DNA of 64,000 nucleotides from CAKSHP01 sp045636325 (GTDB lineage: Bacteria > Bacillota > Clostridia > UBA1381 > UMGS1253): the NCBI GenBank assembly GCA_045636325.1, contig JAZTXH010000006.1, positions 29,159 through 93,158 of the forward strand. Direction: 5' to 3'. The notes beneath the pieces are model-generated. The model was not told where the DNA came from, made no database searches, and saw nothing but the letters and a program-made list of their open reading frames with translations. Positions 48,497-57,888 of the stretch are shown one piece after another (the stretch's first letter is position 1; each line of letters opens with the position of its first letter). A program made the position numbers and the translations under genes.

Positions 48497-49276
48497 TTGT
48501 TTTCTTTAAAAATATCTGCAATGGCAGACGGCACAATCGTTGATGTTATAATAAACGGCAAATATGTAAGTTTTAATTCAGTATATGCTCATATAAAGGA
48601 CAATAAAACATATATACCCATTCGTATAATAAGTAATATTTTAAATAAAAATGTTGAGTGGAACGAAAATGAAAAATCAGTTACAATAGATAATATTACA
48701 TTTACTCAAAACAGCAGTAAATATCTTTCAGGCGGAAATTTATATAATTTAAGTAGAAAATGTTTTATAGAAAATGGAAACTTTTTTGTTCCTGCAAGAG
48801 ATTTTTTTAATATTTTTAATATATCTTTTTCATGGGAAAGTGAATATTATTCAATTATAATAAATAATGAAAATATAAATATTCCATTAAAGTATATAAA
48901 ATACGATTACGAAGATGACCATATTTACTGGCTTTCAAGAATTATAAATGCTGAAAGTATAGGAGAGCCAATGGCAGGTAAAATAGGTGTTGGAAATGTA
49001 GTTTTAAACAGGGTAGCCCATAAAGATTTTCCAAATACTATATATACAGTTATATTTGATAAAAAGCATGGTGTTCAATATGAACCTATTATTAATAATA
49101 CCATTTATAACACCCCTGAAAAGGAAAGTATAAAGGCTGCTAAATTTTCCTTAAACGGCTTTAATACAGTGGGAAAATGCCTTTATTTTTTCAATCCTAA
49201 AACTGCTACAAATTCATGGATAAAAGAAAACAGAACATTTTACAAAACTATAGGAAATCATGATTTTTATGTCTGA
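48497..49276 (+). CDS. SleB-like cell-wall hydrolase with amine-oxidase-type N-domain; disrupted start
   Basis: Readable frame of 259 aa from TTG 48497. Residues 10-130 match the copper-amine-oxidase N-terminal-like stalk domain (VIINGKYV, YIPIRIISNIL, FVPARDFF). Residues 145-259 form a Hydrolase_2/SleB domain (WLSRIINAESIGEPMAGKIGVGNVVLNR) with the likely catalytic Glu in NAES. The only good SD (AAGGAGG, 48448-48454) points to ATG 48464, but the next codon is TGA. After it the frame reads KKFLLIFLVLFSLKISAMA, a clear signal peptide joined to this ORF. The secretion signal is thus cut off unless the stop is bypassed or is a sequence error. Confidence 0.8.
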   Translation: MFSLKISAMADGTIVDVIINGKYVSFNSVYAHIKDNKTYIPIRIISNILNKNVEWNENEKSVTIDNITFTQNSSKYLSGGNLYNLSRKCFIENGNFFVPARDFFNIFNISFSWESEYYSIIINNENINIPLKYIKYDYEDDHIYWLSRIINAESIGEPMAGKIGVGNVVLNRVAHKDFPNTIYTVIFDKKHGVQYEPIINNTIYNTPEKESIKAAKFSLNGFNTVGKCLYFFNPKTATNSWIKENRTFYKTIGNHDFYV

Positions 49277-49292
49277 TAATTTCCTTTTCTTC

Positions 49293-49332
49293 ATAGTTTT
49301 TGACCTTTCGGAATGAAAGGTTAAAAACTATT
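49293..49332 (+). terminator. terminator after the SleB-like gene
   Basis: AGTTTTTGACCTTTC pairs with GAAAGGTTAAAAACT (one mismatch). Confidence 0.8.
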
Positions 49333-49383
49333 CTACATATATTTTTTATTTATATTTTTTCTTCATATTTTTAATAAAAAGCC

Positions 49384-49412
49384 TTGATTAATAATTAAAC
49401 TTTTGATATAAT
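49384..49412 (+). promoter_or_regulatory. promoter of dnaA
   Basis: TTGATT (49384-49389), 17 bp, TATAAT (49407-49412). The 5' UTR is about 240 nt. The promoter lies in the loop of a stem formed by AAAAGCCT (about 49378) and AGGCTTTT (about 49426). Confidence 0.7.
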
Positions 49413-49576
49413 AAATGATAGGTGTATAGGCTTTTTTTCAATATTTTTCGTTCTAAAATTTACACACCATATATTGTTTTGCTTTAATATTAAAAATAAA
49501 AAAATACACATAAATATCCATATTCTGTTTTTTTTAAATTTATTATATATATAAGGTATTATAGCATTGAAAAAAG

Positions 49577-49620
49577 TTATCCATATTTGTTGATAAGTAT
49601 GTGGAAAACCTTTTTCACAT
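49577..49620. other. DnaA-box-like cluster upstream of dnaA
   Basis: TTATCCATA (49577-49585), TGTTGATAA (49588-49596), ATGTGGAAAA (49599-49608) and TTTTTCACAT (49611-49620) lie back to back. None is a perfect TTATNCACA box. This is probably the incC-like upstream half of a bipartite origin and an autoregulatory site. Confidence 0.65.
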
Positions 49621-49657
49621 ACTAACATACTACATATTGTTTTAAGGAGTTTTTTTA

Positions 49658-51001
49658 ATGAATGTTATTGAAATATGGGACAGTGTTTTAAAACTGATAG
49701 AACCTGAAGTTCCTAAACTTACTTTTAATACATGGTTTAAAGATGCAAAACCTGTATCAATTGATGAAAATTCTATTACTTTAGCTGTAACAAACGATTT
49801 GGTTTTAAATATGTTAAAACGCCACACACTTTTGATAAAAGGTGCTCTTGAAACACTTTTTGGAATACAATATGAAGTTAATATTATTATTTCAGATGGT
49901 GAAAACATCATTATAAGAGATGAAGAAGAATATAAAAATATTAACAATTTTTCTAATATGAATAATCTTCCTTCTTTTATAAATCCAAGATATACTTTTG
50001 AAAATTTTGTTGTTGGAAATTCAAACTATTTTGCACATGCTGCAGCAGTTGCAGTTGCTGAAGCTCCTGCACAAACATATAACCCATTGTTTTTATATGG
50101 TGATTCCGGTCTTGGTAAAACTCATCTTATGCATGCTATTGCAAACTATGTAAAAATGATGAATCCATCACTTAATATAGTATATATTTCCGCTGAAATG
50201 TTTACAAATGAATTAGTTGATGCAATTCGTGCAAGAACGACTGTTGATTTTAGAAACAAATATAGAAATGCAGATATTCTTTTAATTGACGATATTCAAT
50301 TCCTTGCAGGTAAAGAAATGGCTCAGGAAGAATTTTTTCATACATTTGAAGCTCTATATAATGCAAATAAACAGATTGTTTTAGTATCGGATAGGCTACC
50401 AAGGGAAATTCCTACACTTGAAGACAGACTTCGTACCCGTTTTGAATGTGGCCTTATAGGTGATATAAAACCGCCGGATTACGAAACAAGAATTGCTATC
50501 TTGCAAAAGAAGGCTTCATTTGAAAACGCAGATGTTCCCTATGATGTATACTGCTATATTTCAGACAGTATTAAATCAAATATAAGAGAGCTTGAAGGTG
50601 CTCTTACAAGAGTTACATCTTATGCTAAAATAACAGGAAGAGTTTTAAATCTTGCTTTGGCAGAAGAAGCGTTAGTCAGCGTTATTGAAACAGAGGGAGT
50701 TGTAAGAATTACTGCAAAATCAATAAACGAGGCAGTTTCAAAATATTATGGAATAGATATAGAAGATATAAAAGGTAAAAGAAAAACCCAAGACATTTCA
50801 GATGCAAGGCAGATTTGTATGTATCTTTGCCGTAAACTTACTGATATGTCATTTGTGGTAATTGGTAAAGAATATGGTAACAGACATTATACAACTGTTA
50901 TGCATGCTGTGGATAATGTGGAAAAACAGATAAAAACAAGTGCAGAAGTTGCTTCTGCAGTGGAAATCATGACAAAGCAACTGAAAAGTATTTTAAAATA
51001 A
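49658..51001 (+). CDS. dnaA: chromosomal replication initiator DnaA
   Basis: 447 aa. Domain I residues 1-75, short linker, AAA+ domain with Walker A GDSGLGKTH (148-156) and LLIDDIQF, then domain IV. Start ATG 49658 follows AAGGAG. The domain IV signature, usually GGRDHTTV, reads GNRHYTTV (residues 407-414). So the Asp and His that contact DnaA-box bases in Escherichia coli (D433 and H434) are His410 and Tyr411 here. The two Thr and the Arg are kept. The gene is otherwise normal and lies between two AT-rich clusters of box-like motifs. Confidence 0.97.
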   Translation: MNVIEIWDSVLKLIEPEVPKLTFNTWFKDAKPVSIDENSITLAVTNDLVLNMLKRHTLLIKGALETLFGIQYEVNIIISDGENIIIRDEEEYKNINNFSNMNNLPSFINPRYTFENFVVGNSNYFAHAAAVAVAEAPAQTYNPLFLYGDSGLGKTHLMHAIANYVKMMNPSLNIVYISAEMFTNELVDAIRARTTVDFRNKYRNADILLIDDIQFLAGKEMAQEEFFHTFEALYNANKQIVLVSDRLPREIPTLEDRLRTRFECGLIGDIKPPDYETRIAILQKKASFENADVPYDVYCYISDSIKSNIRELEGALTRVTSYAKITGRVLNLALAEEALVSVIETEGVVRITAKSINEAVSKYYGIDIEDIKGKRKTQDISDARQICMYLCRKLTDMSFVVIGKEYGNRHYTTVMHAVDNVEKQIKTSAEVASAVEIMTKQLKSILK

Positions 51002-51195
51002 TTTTTCACAAAATAATGTGTATATGTGAAAATGTATATATGGATGAATGTTAATATGTGATTTATGTTGATAACTTAACTTTCTTTTCCATATTTTATT
51101 AACATATAAAAATGCTTATTTTAAAGGCTTTTACATACATTTACACATTTTTCACATTACTACTATAACTACTACTAATATATATATTTATTTTA
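51002..51195. other. oriC unwinding region with DnaA-trio element
   Basis: The dnaA-dnaN gap. Box-like motifs: TTTTTCACAA (51002-51011), ATGTGAAAAT (51024-51033), ATGTGATTTA (51056-51065), TGTTGATAA (51067-51075), ATTTACACAT (51139-51148) and TTTTTCACAT (51148-51157). From 51160 the triplets CTA CTA TAA CTA CTA CTA run to 51177, matching DnaA-trios (3'-GAT-5' on the other strand), followed by a pure AT stretch. This is the Bacillus-type unwinding architecture. Confidence 0.82.
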
Positions 51196-51240
51196 TATTA
51201 TTTTAATTTATTAAATTTAATTTGAAAGAGGATGCTTAAA

Positions 51241-52356
51241 ATGAAAATAGTTTGTGATAAAAATGTTTTACTTGAAGGTATAAATGTTGTTCAAAAGGCA
51301 GTTTCTTCAAAATCGTCTCTTCCTATTTTGGAGGGTATATTAATTGAAACAACTAACAGTGGAATTATTTTAACAGGTAATGATATGGAGCTTGGTATTA
51401 AATATTCCTGTAATGTTGAGGTTATTGAAAATGGTAGGGTCGTTATCGATTCAAGAATGTTTGGTGATATTGTAAGAAGACTTCCTGATGCACCTGTATT
51501 TATTGAAACAGATGATAGATATGTGACAAAAATCAAATGTTCAAATGTTAATTTTGATATATCAGGCTCAGGAGCTGAAGAGTATCCTAAAATTCCTGAA
51601 ATAAATAAAAATGATTTTATATCAATTGAGAGCAATAAATTAAAAAGCCTTATTAAACAAACAATATTTGCTATTTCAACAAATGATAAAAAACCTATCT
51701 GGACAGGCGCTCTTTTTGAAATAGAGAATAATAAAATATCTGTTGTTTCAACAGACGGATACCTTATGGCTATAAGAAAAGAAAATATATCTGCTGAAGG
51801 TAAAAATATAAAGGTTATTATTCCAGGAAAAACATTAAATGAACTTTTAAAAGTTATATCTGATGATGACTCGATTGTAAATATTTATTTTTCAGATAAG
51901 CATATACTGTTTGAATTTGAAAAATTCACTGTTACTTCAAGACTTCGTGACGGAGAATATACAAATTATAAGAGTGTCATCGAAAAACAGAAGAATTTTG
52001 AAATTCAACTTACTGCAAATGTTTCTGATATATTCTCTTCTCTTGAAAGAGCATCACTTATTATAAACGCAGATAACGCAAAATCGCCTTTAAAATTGTT
52101 TATAAAAGATGATGAAATAAATGTTACCTGTGCATCACAGATAGGTAAAATTTCAGATATTATAAATGTTTCTTCTAAAACCGGCGGTGAGCTTTTAATA
52201 GGATTAAATCAGAGATATTTATATAATGTGTTCAGAAACTGTGATTGTGATGAAGTTAATTTAAATTTTATATCTTCAAGAAATCCATGTATAGTTGTAC
52301 CTAAAGAAGGTGAAGGATTTATTTATATGGTTATGCCAATAAGTATACAAGGGTAA
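51241..52356 (+). CDS. dnaN: DNA polymerase III beta subunit (sliding clamp)
   Basis: 371 aa from ATG 51241, nine bases after GAAAGAGG; ATG 51232 abuts that SD and is rejected. Three repeated clamp domains; SSLPILEGI, the DGYLMAIRKE region and the C-terminal VVPKEGEGFIYMVMPI strand typical of DnaN. Forms the dimeric ring that tethers polymerase. The stop overlaps the following SD region of yaaA. Confidence 0.96.
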   Translation: MKIVCDKNVLLEGINVVQKAVSSKSSLPILEGILIETTNSGIILTGNDMELGIKYSCNVEVIENGRVVIDSRMFGDIVRRLPDAPVFIETDDRYVTKIKCSNVNFDISGSGAEEYPKIPEINKNDFISIESNKLKSLIKQTIFAISTNDKKPIWTGALFEIENNKISVVSTDGYLMAIRKENISAEGKNIKVIIPGKTLNELLKVISDDDSIVNIYFSDKHILFEFEKFTVTSRLRDGEYTNYKSVIEKQKNFEIQLTANVSDIFSSLERASLIINADNAKSPLKLFIKDDEINVTCASQIGKISDIINVSSKTGGELLIGLNQRYLYNVFRNCDCDEVNLNFISSRNPCIVVPKEGEGFIYMVMPISIQG

Positions 52357-52367
52357 TGGAGGTTTTT

Positions 52368-52592
52368 ATGCAAAAGGAAAAAATTAAAATATCAACTGAA
52401 TTTATAAAACTTGACCAGCTTTTAAAATTCAGTGGTATTGCAGAAAACGGCAGTGATGCAAAGGATATGATTTTAGACGGGATTGTGAGCCTTAATAATG
52501 AGGTTTGCCTGATGCGTGGCAGAAAGATACGTCCCGGTGATAATGTAAAAGTAGAATTTGAAGACGAAACTCTTTTAATTGAGGTTGAATAA
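52368..52592 (+). CDS. yaaA: S4-domain RNA-binding protein YaaA
   Basis: 74 aa from ATG 52368, seven bases after GGAGG; the ATG at 52356 overlaps the dnaN stop and lacks an SD. S4 motif LDQLLKFSGIAENGSDAKDMILDGIVSLNNE, then RGRKIRPGD. Conserved between dnaN and recF across Bacillota. It binds RNA, perhaps ribosomal, but function is poorly defined. Confidence 0.93.
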   Translation: MQKEKIKISTEFIKLDQLLKFSGIAENGSDAKDMILDGIVSLNNEVCLMRGRKIRPGDNVKVEFEDETLLIEVE

Positions 52593-52614
52593 ATAAAGAG
52601 ACGGGCAATTAATT

Positions 52615-53724
52615 ATGTATATAAAAGAAATTAATCTTAAAAATTTTAGATGTTACAGCAGTGCAAATTTAAAATTTTCACCCAGAACTAATATTATATA
52701 TGGCTTTAATGCTGCAGGTAAAACAAATATATTAGAGGCAGTGTATCTTTTTTGTACAGGCAGGTCACACAGAAGGGCCCTTATTGAAGAAATGATAAAA
52801 GAGGGTAGAGATTTAAGTGAAATTTCAATTGATTTTGAAAGCTATAACAGAGATTTTAAAGGAATTCTTAAATTTTCCAAGGATAAAAAAAAGCTTTTAA
52901 AAATTAATGAGGCTGAAATAAAAAAGTTAAGTGAAATTTCAAATTATATAAATATAGTAATGTTTTCTCCTGAGGATTTATCTATAATAAAAGGTTTTCC
53001 TTCAGAAAGAAGACGCTTTATCGACATGGCAATAAGTCAGATAAAGCACGTTTATTTAAAGCTTTTAAATGATTATATAAAAACGGTTTCTCAAAGAAAC
53101 AGTTTATTAAAAAATATAAATTCAACCGGTAAAGGCGAAGAAATGCTTGATGTGTGGGATGAAGCTATGGCAGATTTAGCCGCGTCAATTGCTGTTTACA
53201 GATATAATTTTATATCAGATTTAAAAAAATATTTTTATGAAATTTATAATCAGGTTTCAAATGAAAATATAAAAATGAGATATATCTGCAGTTTTTATAA
53301 TGATTTTGAAAAGGATTTAAGTAAAGAAACTGTAAAAAGAAATCTTTTGGAAAAATTGGAACTGTCAAGAAAAAAAGATATTGAAAATGGTTCTACCCAA
53401 ATTGGTATACATAAAGATGACTTTTTATTTTTTATAGATAAAAGAGAAGTAAGAAAATATGCATCACAGGGTCAGCAACGCAGTCTTGTTTTAAGTTTAA
53501 AGCTTGCATTGGCAGAACTTATAAGAGAAATAAAAGGAGATTATCCAGTTATTTTACTTGATGATATCACAAGTGAGCTTGATGAAAAAAGAAGAGCATA
53601 TCTTAAAGGAAAAATAAAAGATAAACAGGTTATTATAACATGTACAGATAAGGAAAGTAATTTAACTAAAAGCGGTAGTGTAAAATATTTTTATGTGAAT
53701 AACTCTAATGTAAGAGAGGAATAA
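52615..53724 (+). CDS. recF: DNA replication and repair protein RecF
   Basis: 369 aa SMC-like ATPase. Walker A is GFNAAGKTN at residues 30-38, the signature motif region is ASQGQQRSLVLSLKLA and Walker B is VILLDDITSELD. It helps load RecA at gaps. 22 bp after yaaA and 3 bp before remB, so one operon. Confidence 0.96.
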   Translation: MYIKEINLKNFRCYSSANLKFSPRTNIIYGFNAAGKTNILEAVYLFCTGRSHRRALIEEMIKEGRDLSEISIDFESYNRDFKGILKFSKDKKKLLKINEAEIKKLSEISNYINIVMFSPEDLSIIKGFPSERRRFIDMAISQIKHVYLKLLNDYIKTVSQRNSLLKNINSTGKGEEMLDVWDEAMADLAASIAVYRYNFISDLKKYFYEIYNQVSNENIKMRYICSFYNDFEKDLSKETVKRNLLEKLELSRKKDIENGSTQIGIHKDDFLFFIDKREVRKYASQGQQRSLVLSLKLALAELIREIKGDYPVILLDDITSELDEKRRAYLKGKIKDKQVIITCTDKESNLTKSGSVKYFYVNNSNVREE

Positions 53725-53727
53725 TGT

Positions 53728-53994
53728 ATGTTTTTACATCTTGGAAGTGATGTTGTTGTTTCATTAAAAGAAGTTATTGCAATTTTTGACTTGGATGAAA
53801 CTTCAATTTCTAAAAGAACAAGAGAATTTTTAGACTCTTCTCAAAAAAAAGGTATAGTTGTAGACGTTAGTAAATATGACTTGCCAAAAAGCTATATATT
53901 ATGCGAAAAAAATAATAATACTTATTTATATATTTCACCTTTGTCTGCTCAGACTCTTTATAAAAGAGCAAATGATAAAAATTGTAACTTTTAA
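53728..53994 (+). CDS. remB: RemB-like (YaaB, DUF370) protein
   Basis: 88 aa. N-terminal FLHLGSDVVVSLKEVIAIFDLD is the DUF370 signature; KSYILCEKN.. and the ISPLSAQTLYKR C-terminus fit YaaB. Located between recF and gyrB exactly as in Bacillus, where RemB affects matrix gene expression. Its role in Clostridia is untested. Confidence 0.92.
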   Translation: MFLHLGSDVVVSLKEVIAIFDLDETSISKRTREFLDSSQKKGIVVDVSKYDLPKSYILCEKNNNTYLYISPLSAQTLYKRANDKNCNF

Positions 53995-54042
53995 TTTTTT
54001 ATAAAAGATAAAAGGTAACATTAAAAAAGGAGGCTGTGTTAC

Positions 54043-55977
54043 GTGGAAGAAAACAATGTTAACATAACTACTACAGAAAATAATTATGACGAAAATCAAA
54101 TTCAAGTATTAGAAGGTCTTGAAGCTGTAAGAAAAAGACCGGGTATGTATATAGGTTCTACTTCTATAAGAGGTCTTCATCACCTTGTTTATGAAATTGT
54201 AGATAATGCTATAGATGAAGCATTGGCAGGATATTGTAAAAATATTACCGTTGAAATAAAGCCCGGAAATGTTATAACTATAACTGATGACGGTCGTGGT
54301 ATTCCTGTTGGTATTCATCCTAAAATGGGAATTTCAACTCTTGAGGTTGTATTTACAATTCTTCATGCAGGCGGTAAATTCGGTGGTGGCGGATACAAGG
54401 TATCAGGCGGTCTGCATGGTGTTGGCTCATCTGTTGTTAATGCACTTTCACAGTATCTTGAGGTTGAGGTATGCAATGGCGAAAATGTTTATTATCAGCG
54501 TTATGAGAGAGGTAAAAGTTGCGGCAGTGTTAAAATAATAGGTGATACAAATAAAACCGGCACAAAGGTAACATTTTTAGCAGATGATGCAATTTTTGAA
54601 ACTCTTGAATATGAATATGATGTTTTATTAAAGCGTTTAAGAGAGCAGGCATTTTTGAATGCAGGTATAAATATCGAATTTCGTGACCTTCGCGGTGAAG
54701 AAGAAATTTCAAATAAGCTTTATTACGAGGGTGGTATAAGGGAATTTGTAAAGCATCTTAATTCTAAAAAACTTCCTATTCATGATGATATTATTTATTA
54801 TAATGGTCAGAAAAATGATTCTTTTGTTGAAATAGCAATGCAGTATACAGACAATTATTCAGAAACCTTTATGACCTTTGCAAATAATATTAATACTACC
54901 GAAGGTGGTACTCACGAGGCAGGTTTTAAAGCTGCGCTTACAAAAGTATTTAATGAATATATTAAAAAATATAATCTTGTTAAGGAAAGGGATAAAGATA
55001 TTGAACTTTCAGGTGATGACGTAAGAGAAGGTCTTACAGTTGTTATAAGTGTAAAGGTTACTGAAGCTCAGTTTGAAGGGCAGACCAAAACAAAGCTTGG
55101 TAACAGTGAAATAAGAACACTTGTTAATAAGGTTACAACAGACAAGCTTACAGATTTCTTTGAGGAAAATCCCGATGTTGCAAGAATGATTATGGAAAAA
55201 GCTTTGATGGCATCCCGTGCAAGAGAAGCTGCAAGAAAAGCAAGAGAAGCCACAAGAAAATCTGCCACATCAGGTGACAGTTCACTTTTAGGTAAGCTTG
55301 CAAAATGTTCAGGAAAAGACCCTGCTAAAAATGAAATATTTATCGTAGAGGGTGACTCTGCGGGTGGTAGTGCAAAGCAGGGAAGAGACAGAAGCTTTCA
55401 GGCAATACTTCCTCTTTGGGGTAAAATGCTTAATGTTGAAAAAGCAAGACTTGATAAGGTTTACGGAAATGAAAAGCTTTTACCTGTAATAATGGCGCTT
55501 GGTACAGGTATTGGTGATGAATTTAATATAGAAAAGTTAAAGTATCATAAAATTGTTATTATGGCCGATGCCGATGTTGACGGTTCACATATCAGAACGC
55601 TTCTTTTAACATTCTTCTTCCGTCATATGCGTCCTTTGGTTGACGGTGGATATATTTATCTTGCTCAGCCACCGCTTTTCAAGGTTGAAAGAGGTAAAAA
55701 TGTAAAATATGTTTATAATGATAACGACCTTACCGCCGCAGTGGAAGAAATGGGTGGCAAGTGTGATGTTCAGCGTTATAAGGGTCTTGGTGAAATGACG
55801 TATAACCAGCTTTGGGAAACAACAATGAATCCTGAAAACAGAACAATGAGAAGAGTAACAGTGGAAGATGCTGTTAAAGCTGATGAAGTATTCTCTGTAT
55901 TAATGGGTGATAATGTTGACCCAAGACGTGAATTTATAGAGACAAATGCTAAATTTGTTGAAAATCTTGATATTTAA
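54043..55977 (+). CDS. gyrB: DNA gyrase subunit B
   Basis: 644 aa, start GTG 54043 about ten bases after AAAGGAGG. GHKL ATPase: [37 protein letters not shown]. Toprim: [15 protein letters not shown] and [18 protein letters not shown]-terminal [24 protein letters not shown] is the gyrase-type signature. gyrA is not downstream; it is 38 kb to the left on the opposite strand. Confidence 0.97.
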   Translation: MEENNVNITTTENNYDENQIQVLEGLEAVRKRPGMYIGSTSIRGLHHLVYEIVDNAIDEALAGYCKNITVEIKPGNVITITDDGRGIPVGIHPKMGISTLEVVFTILHAGGKFGGGGYKVSGGLHGVGSSVVNALSQYLEVEVCNGENVYYQRYERGKSCGSVKIIGDTNKTGTKVTFLADDAIFETLEYEYDVLLKRLREQAFLNAGINIEFRDLRGEEEISNKLYYEGGIREFVKHLNSKKLPIHDDIIYYNGQKNDSFVEIAMQYTDNYSETFMTFANNINTTEGGTHEAGFKAALTKVFNEYIKKYNLVKERDKDIELSGDDVREGLTVVISVKVTEAQFEGQTKTKLGNSEIRTLVNKVTTDKLTDFFEENPDVARMIMEKALMASRAREAARKAREATRKSATSGDSSLLGKLAKCSGKDPAKNEIFIVEGDSAGGSAKQGRDRSFQAILPLWGKMLNVEKARLDKVYGNEKLLPVIMALGTGIGDEFNIEKLKYHKIVIMADADVDGSHIRTLLLTFFFRHMRPLVDGGYIYLAQPPLFKVERGKNVKYVYNDNDLTAAVEEMGGKCDVQRYKGLGEMTYNQLWETTMNPENRTMRRVTVEDAVKADEVFSVLMGDNVDPRREFIETNAKFVENLDI

Positions 55978-55981
55978 TTTT

Positions 55982-56020
55982 AAAAAAATGCCTTTTTCAT
56001 TCCGAAAAAGGCATTTCTTT
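55982..56020. terminator. bidirectional terminator between gyrB and the UPF0210 gene
   Basis: AAATGCCTTTTTC pairs with GAAAAAGGCATTT around ATTCC. Confidence 0.92.
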
Positions 56021-56031
56021 GATATATATTT

Positions 56032-57396
56032 TTAATTTTTAAGACTATGCAACGGAGCGGGAATTCTTCCGCCTCTTTTAATAAATTCATCACTTTTAAA
56101 TTCGCTTACCTTCATAACGGGACCGCTTCCCAAAAGACCGCCGAATTCAACTGTGTCTCCAACATCCATGCACGGTGCGGGAATAATTCTTACTGCAGTT
56201 GTTTTGTTATTCACAACACCGATTGCCGCTTCATCTGCAATAATTGCAGAAATGGTAGCTTCGCTTGTTTTACCGGGAATAACAATCATATCAAGACCAA
56301 CTGAACATACGCAGGTCATTGCCTCAAGCTTTTCAATAGAAAGTGCACCGCAATTGGTAGCATCAATCATACCGGCATCCTCACTAACGGGAATAAATGC
56401 ACCTGAAAGTCCTCCAACAAAACTTGATGCCATAACGCCGCCCTTTTTAACTGCATCATTAAGCATTGCAAGAGCCGCTGTTGTGCCGTGAGTACCGCAT
56501 TTTTCAAGACCCATTTCCTCTAAAATATGAGCAACACTGTCACCAACTGCAGGGGTGGGAGCTAATGATAAATCTACTATACCATAAGGTACGTTAAGTC
56601 TTTTTGATGCTTCCTGAGCAACTAATTGACCCATTCTTGTGATTTTAAATGCAGTTTTCTTTATAGTATCTGCTACAATACCGAAATCAGCATTTTTACC
56701 TAACTTTTCCAATGCGCATTTTACAACGCCGGGGCCGCTTACGCCCACGTTTATAACACATTCGCCTTCGCCGCTGCCGTGAAATGCACCTGCCATAAAC
56801 GGATTATCTTCAACTGCATTTGCAAACACAACCAGTTTTGCACAGGCAAAGCCGCCGCTTGATTTTGTAAGATGTGCACATTTTTTTATTATCCTTCCCA
56901 TATGGGCTACTGCATCCATATTTATTCCGGCTCTTGTGGTTGCTACGTTAACACTTGAGCATACCTTGTTTGTGAAGGAAAGAGCCTCAGGGATTGAGTC
57001 AATCAAAAGTCTGTCACCTTTTGTATAATCCTTATGCACAAGTGCAGAAAATCCGCCGATAAAGTTAACACCGGTAGTCTCTGCTGCGCGGTCAAGAGTT
57101 TTTGCAATCTTTACGCAGTCATCGGTTGAAAAAGCATTTTCACACAAATACGAAACGGGAGTTACGGAAATTCTTTTATTAATAATGGGAATACCAAAAT
57201 CCCTTTCAATTTCTTCGCCGGTTTTAACCAAATCCTTTGCGTAAGTTGTAATTTTATTATAAATTTTATCGCACATCTTATTAACGTCGGGGTCTGAACA
57301 GTCCTTAAGTGAAATACCCATAGTAATTGTGCGTATATCAAGATGCTCTTCGTCAAGCATTTTGATTGTTTCCATTATTTCAAATGAATTAATCAT
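56032..57396 (-). CDS. UPF0210 (DUF711, PFL-like) family protein
   Basis: 454 aa. Family motifs: TMGISLKDC at the N-terminus, [15 protein letters not shown], and [14 protein letters not shown] mid-chain. The fold is related to pyruvate formate-lyase/ribonucleotide reductase barrels, but no Gly-radical loop is evident and activity is unknown. It follows the ACT protein by 23 bp; the two families are almost always adjacent, which suggests that the ACT domain senses a ligand for it. Confidence 0.93.
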   Translation of the reverse strand: MINSFEIMETIKMLDEEHLDIRTITMGISLKDCSDPDVNKMCDKIYNKITTYAKDLVKTGEEIERDFGIPIINKRISVTPVSYLCENAFSTDDCVKIAKTLDRAAETTGVNFIGGFSALVHKDYTKGDRLLIDSIPEALSFTNKVCSSVNVATTRAGINMDAVAHMGRIIKKCAHLTKSSGGFACAKLVVFANAVEDNPFMAGAFHGSGEGECVINVGVSGPGVVKCALEKLGKNADFGIVADTIKKTAFKITRMGQLVAQEASKRLNVPYGIVDLSLAPTPAVGDSVAHILEEMGLEKCGTHGTTAALAMLNDAVKKGGVMASSFVGGLSGAFIPVSEDAGMIDATNCGALSIEKLEAMTCVCSVGLDMIVIPGKTSEATISAIIADEAAIGVVNNKTTAVRIIPAPCMDVGDTVEFGGLLGSGPVMKVSEFKSDEFIKRGGRIPAPLHSLKN

Positions 57397-57419
57397 ATTA
57401 ATCTGCCTTTCCGGTTAAA

Positions 57420-57689
57420 TTAAATTCTATGCATTGAATTAAAAATATCTTCGTGCTGAATACGGATTGAAAGCCCAAGCTCAACACCAAGATTTTCCAA
57501 ATCCTTTTTTATAGATGTGAAATCAGATGCGCTGTTTGAAATATCCACAAGCATAATCATTGTAAAAATATCCTTCATAATTGTTTGTGAAATATCTAAA
57601 ATATTTACATTTGCCTTAGCCAGTATGTTTGAGACGGAGCAAATAATTCCGACTCTATCATTTCCAATAACGGTTATTACAGCTTTCAT
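57420..57689 (-). CDS. ACT-domain protein, UPF0237 family
   Basis: 89 aa from ATG 57689 (MKAVITVIGNDRVGI) after AGAAAGG; a longer frame to 57791 would enclose the promoter. A single ACT domain (IICSVSNILAKANVNILDISQTI), probable amino-acid or small-ligand sensor. First gene of the operon with the UPF0210 protein. Confidence 0.94.
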   Translation of the reverse strand: MKAVITVIGNDRVGIICSVSNILAKANVNILDISQTIMKDIFTMIMLVDISNSASDFTSIKKDLENLGVELGLSIRIQHEDIFNSMHRI

Positions 57690-57702
57690 ATTAAAACGCC
57701 TT

Positions 57703-57739
57703 TCTGCCCGAAATTTATTAAATATCCTGCCCGGGCAGA
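57703..57739 (-). promoter_or_regulatory. inverted repeat in the leader of the ACT/UPF0210 operon
   Basis: TCTGCCCG (57703-57710) and CGGGCAGA (57732-57739) are perfect inverses. The distal arm also forms the palindrome CTGCCCGGGCAG (57727-57738). The near arm ends next to the SD. It could be an operator or an RNA switch. Confidence 0.5.
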
Positions 57740-57762
57740 CAGAATATATCATATATAAATAT

Positions 57763-57791
57763 ATAATACACCTAAATATAAATATTTGCAA
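57763..57791 (-). promoter_or_regulatory. promoter of the ACT/UPF0210 operon
   Basis: Minus-strand TTGCAA (57786-57791), 17 bp, TATTAT (57763-57768). Confidence 0.7.
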
Positions 57792-57850
57792 GATATTTTA
57801 TGTTAAAAATATATGTTGTAATTATATATATTTTAAGTAAAAATGCAATA

Positions 57851-57888
57851 AAAAAACGGCTCTTTTGTTAAAAAGCCGTTTTTTAAAC
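57851..57888 (-). terminator. terminator after the 3D/G5 protein gene
   Basis: AAAAACGGCTTTTTAAC then AAAAGAGCCGTTTTTTT on the minus strand: stem AACGGCT/AGCCGTT with a U-run. Confidence 0.85.

Noticed and set aside
49395..49628. 77-aa minus-strand ORF upstream of dnaA
   Set aside because: It overlaps the dnaA promoter and box cluster and has no SD.
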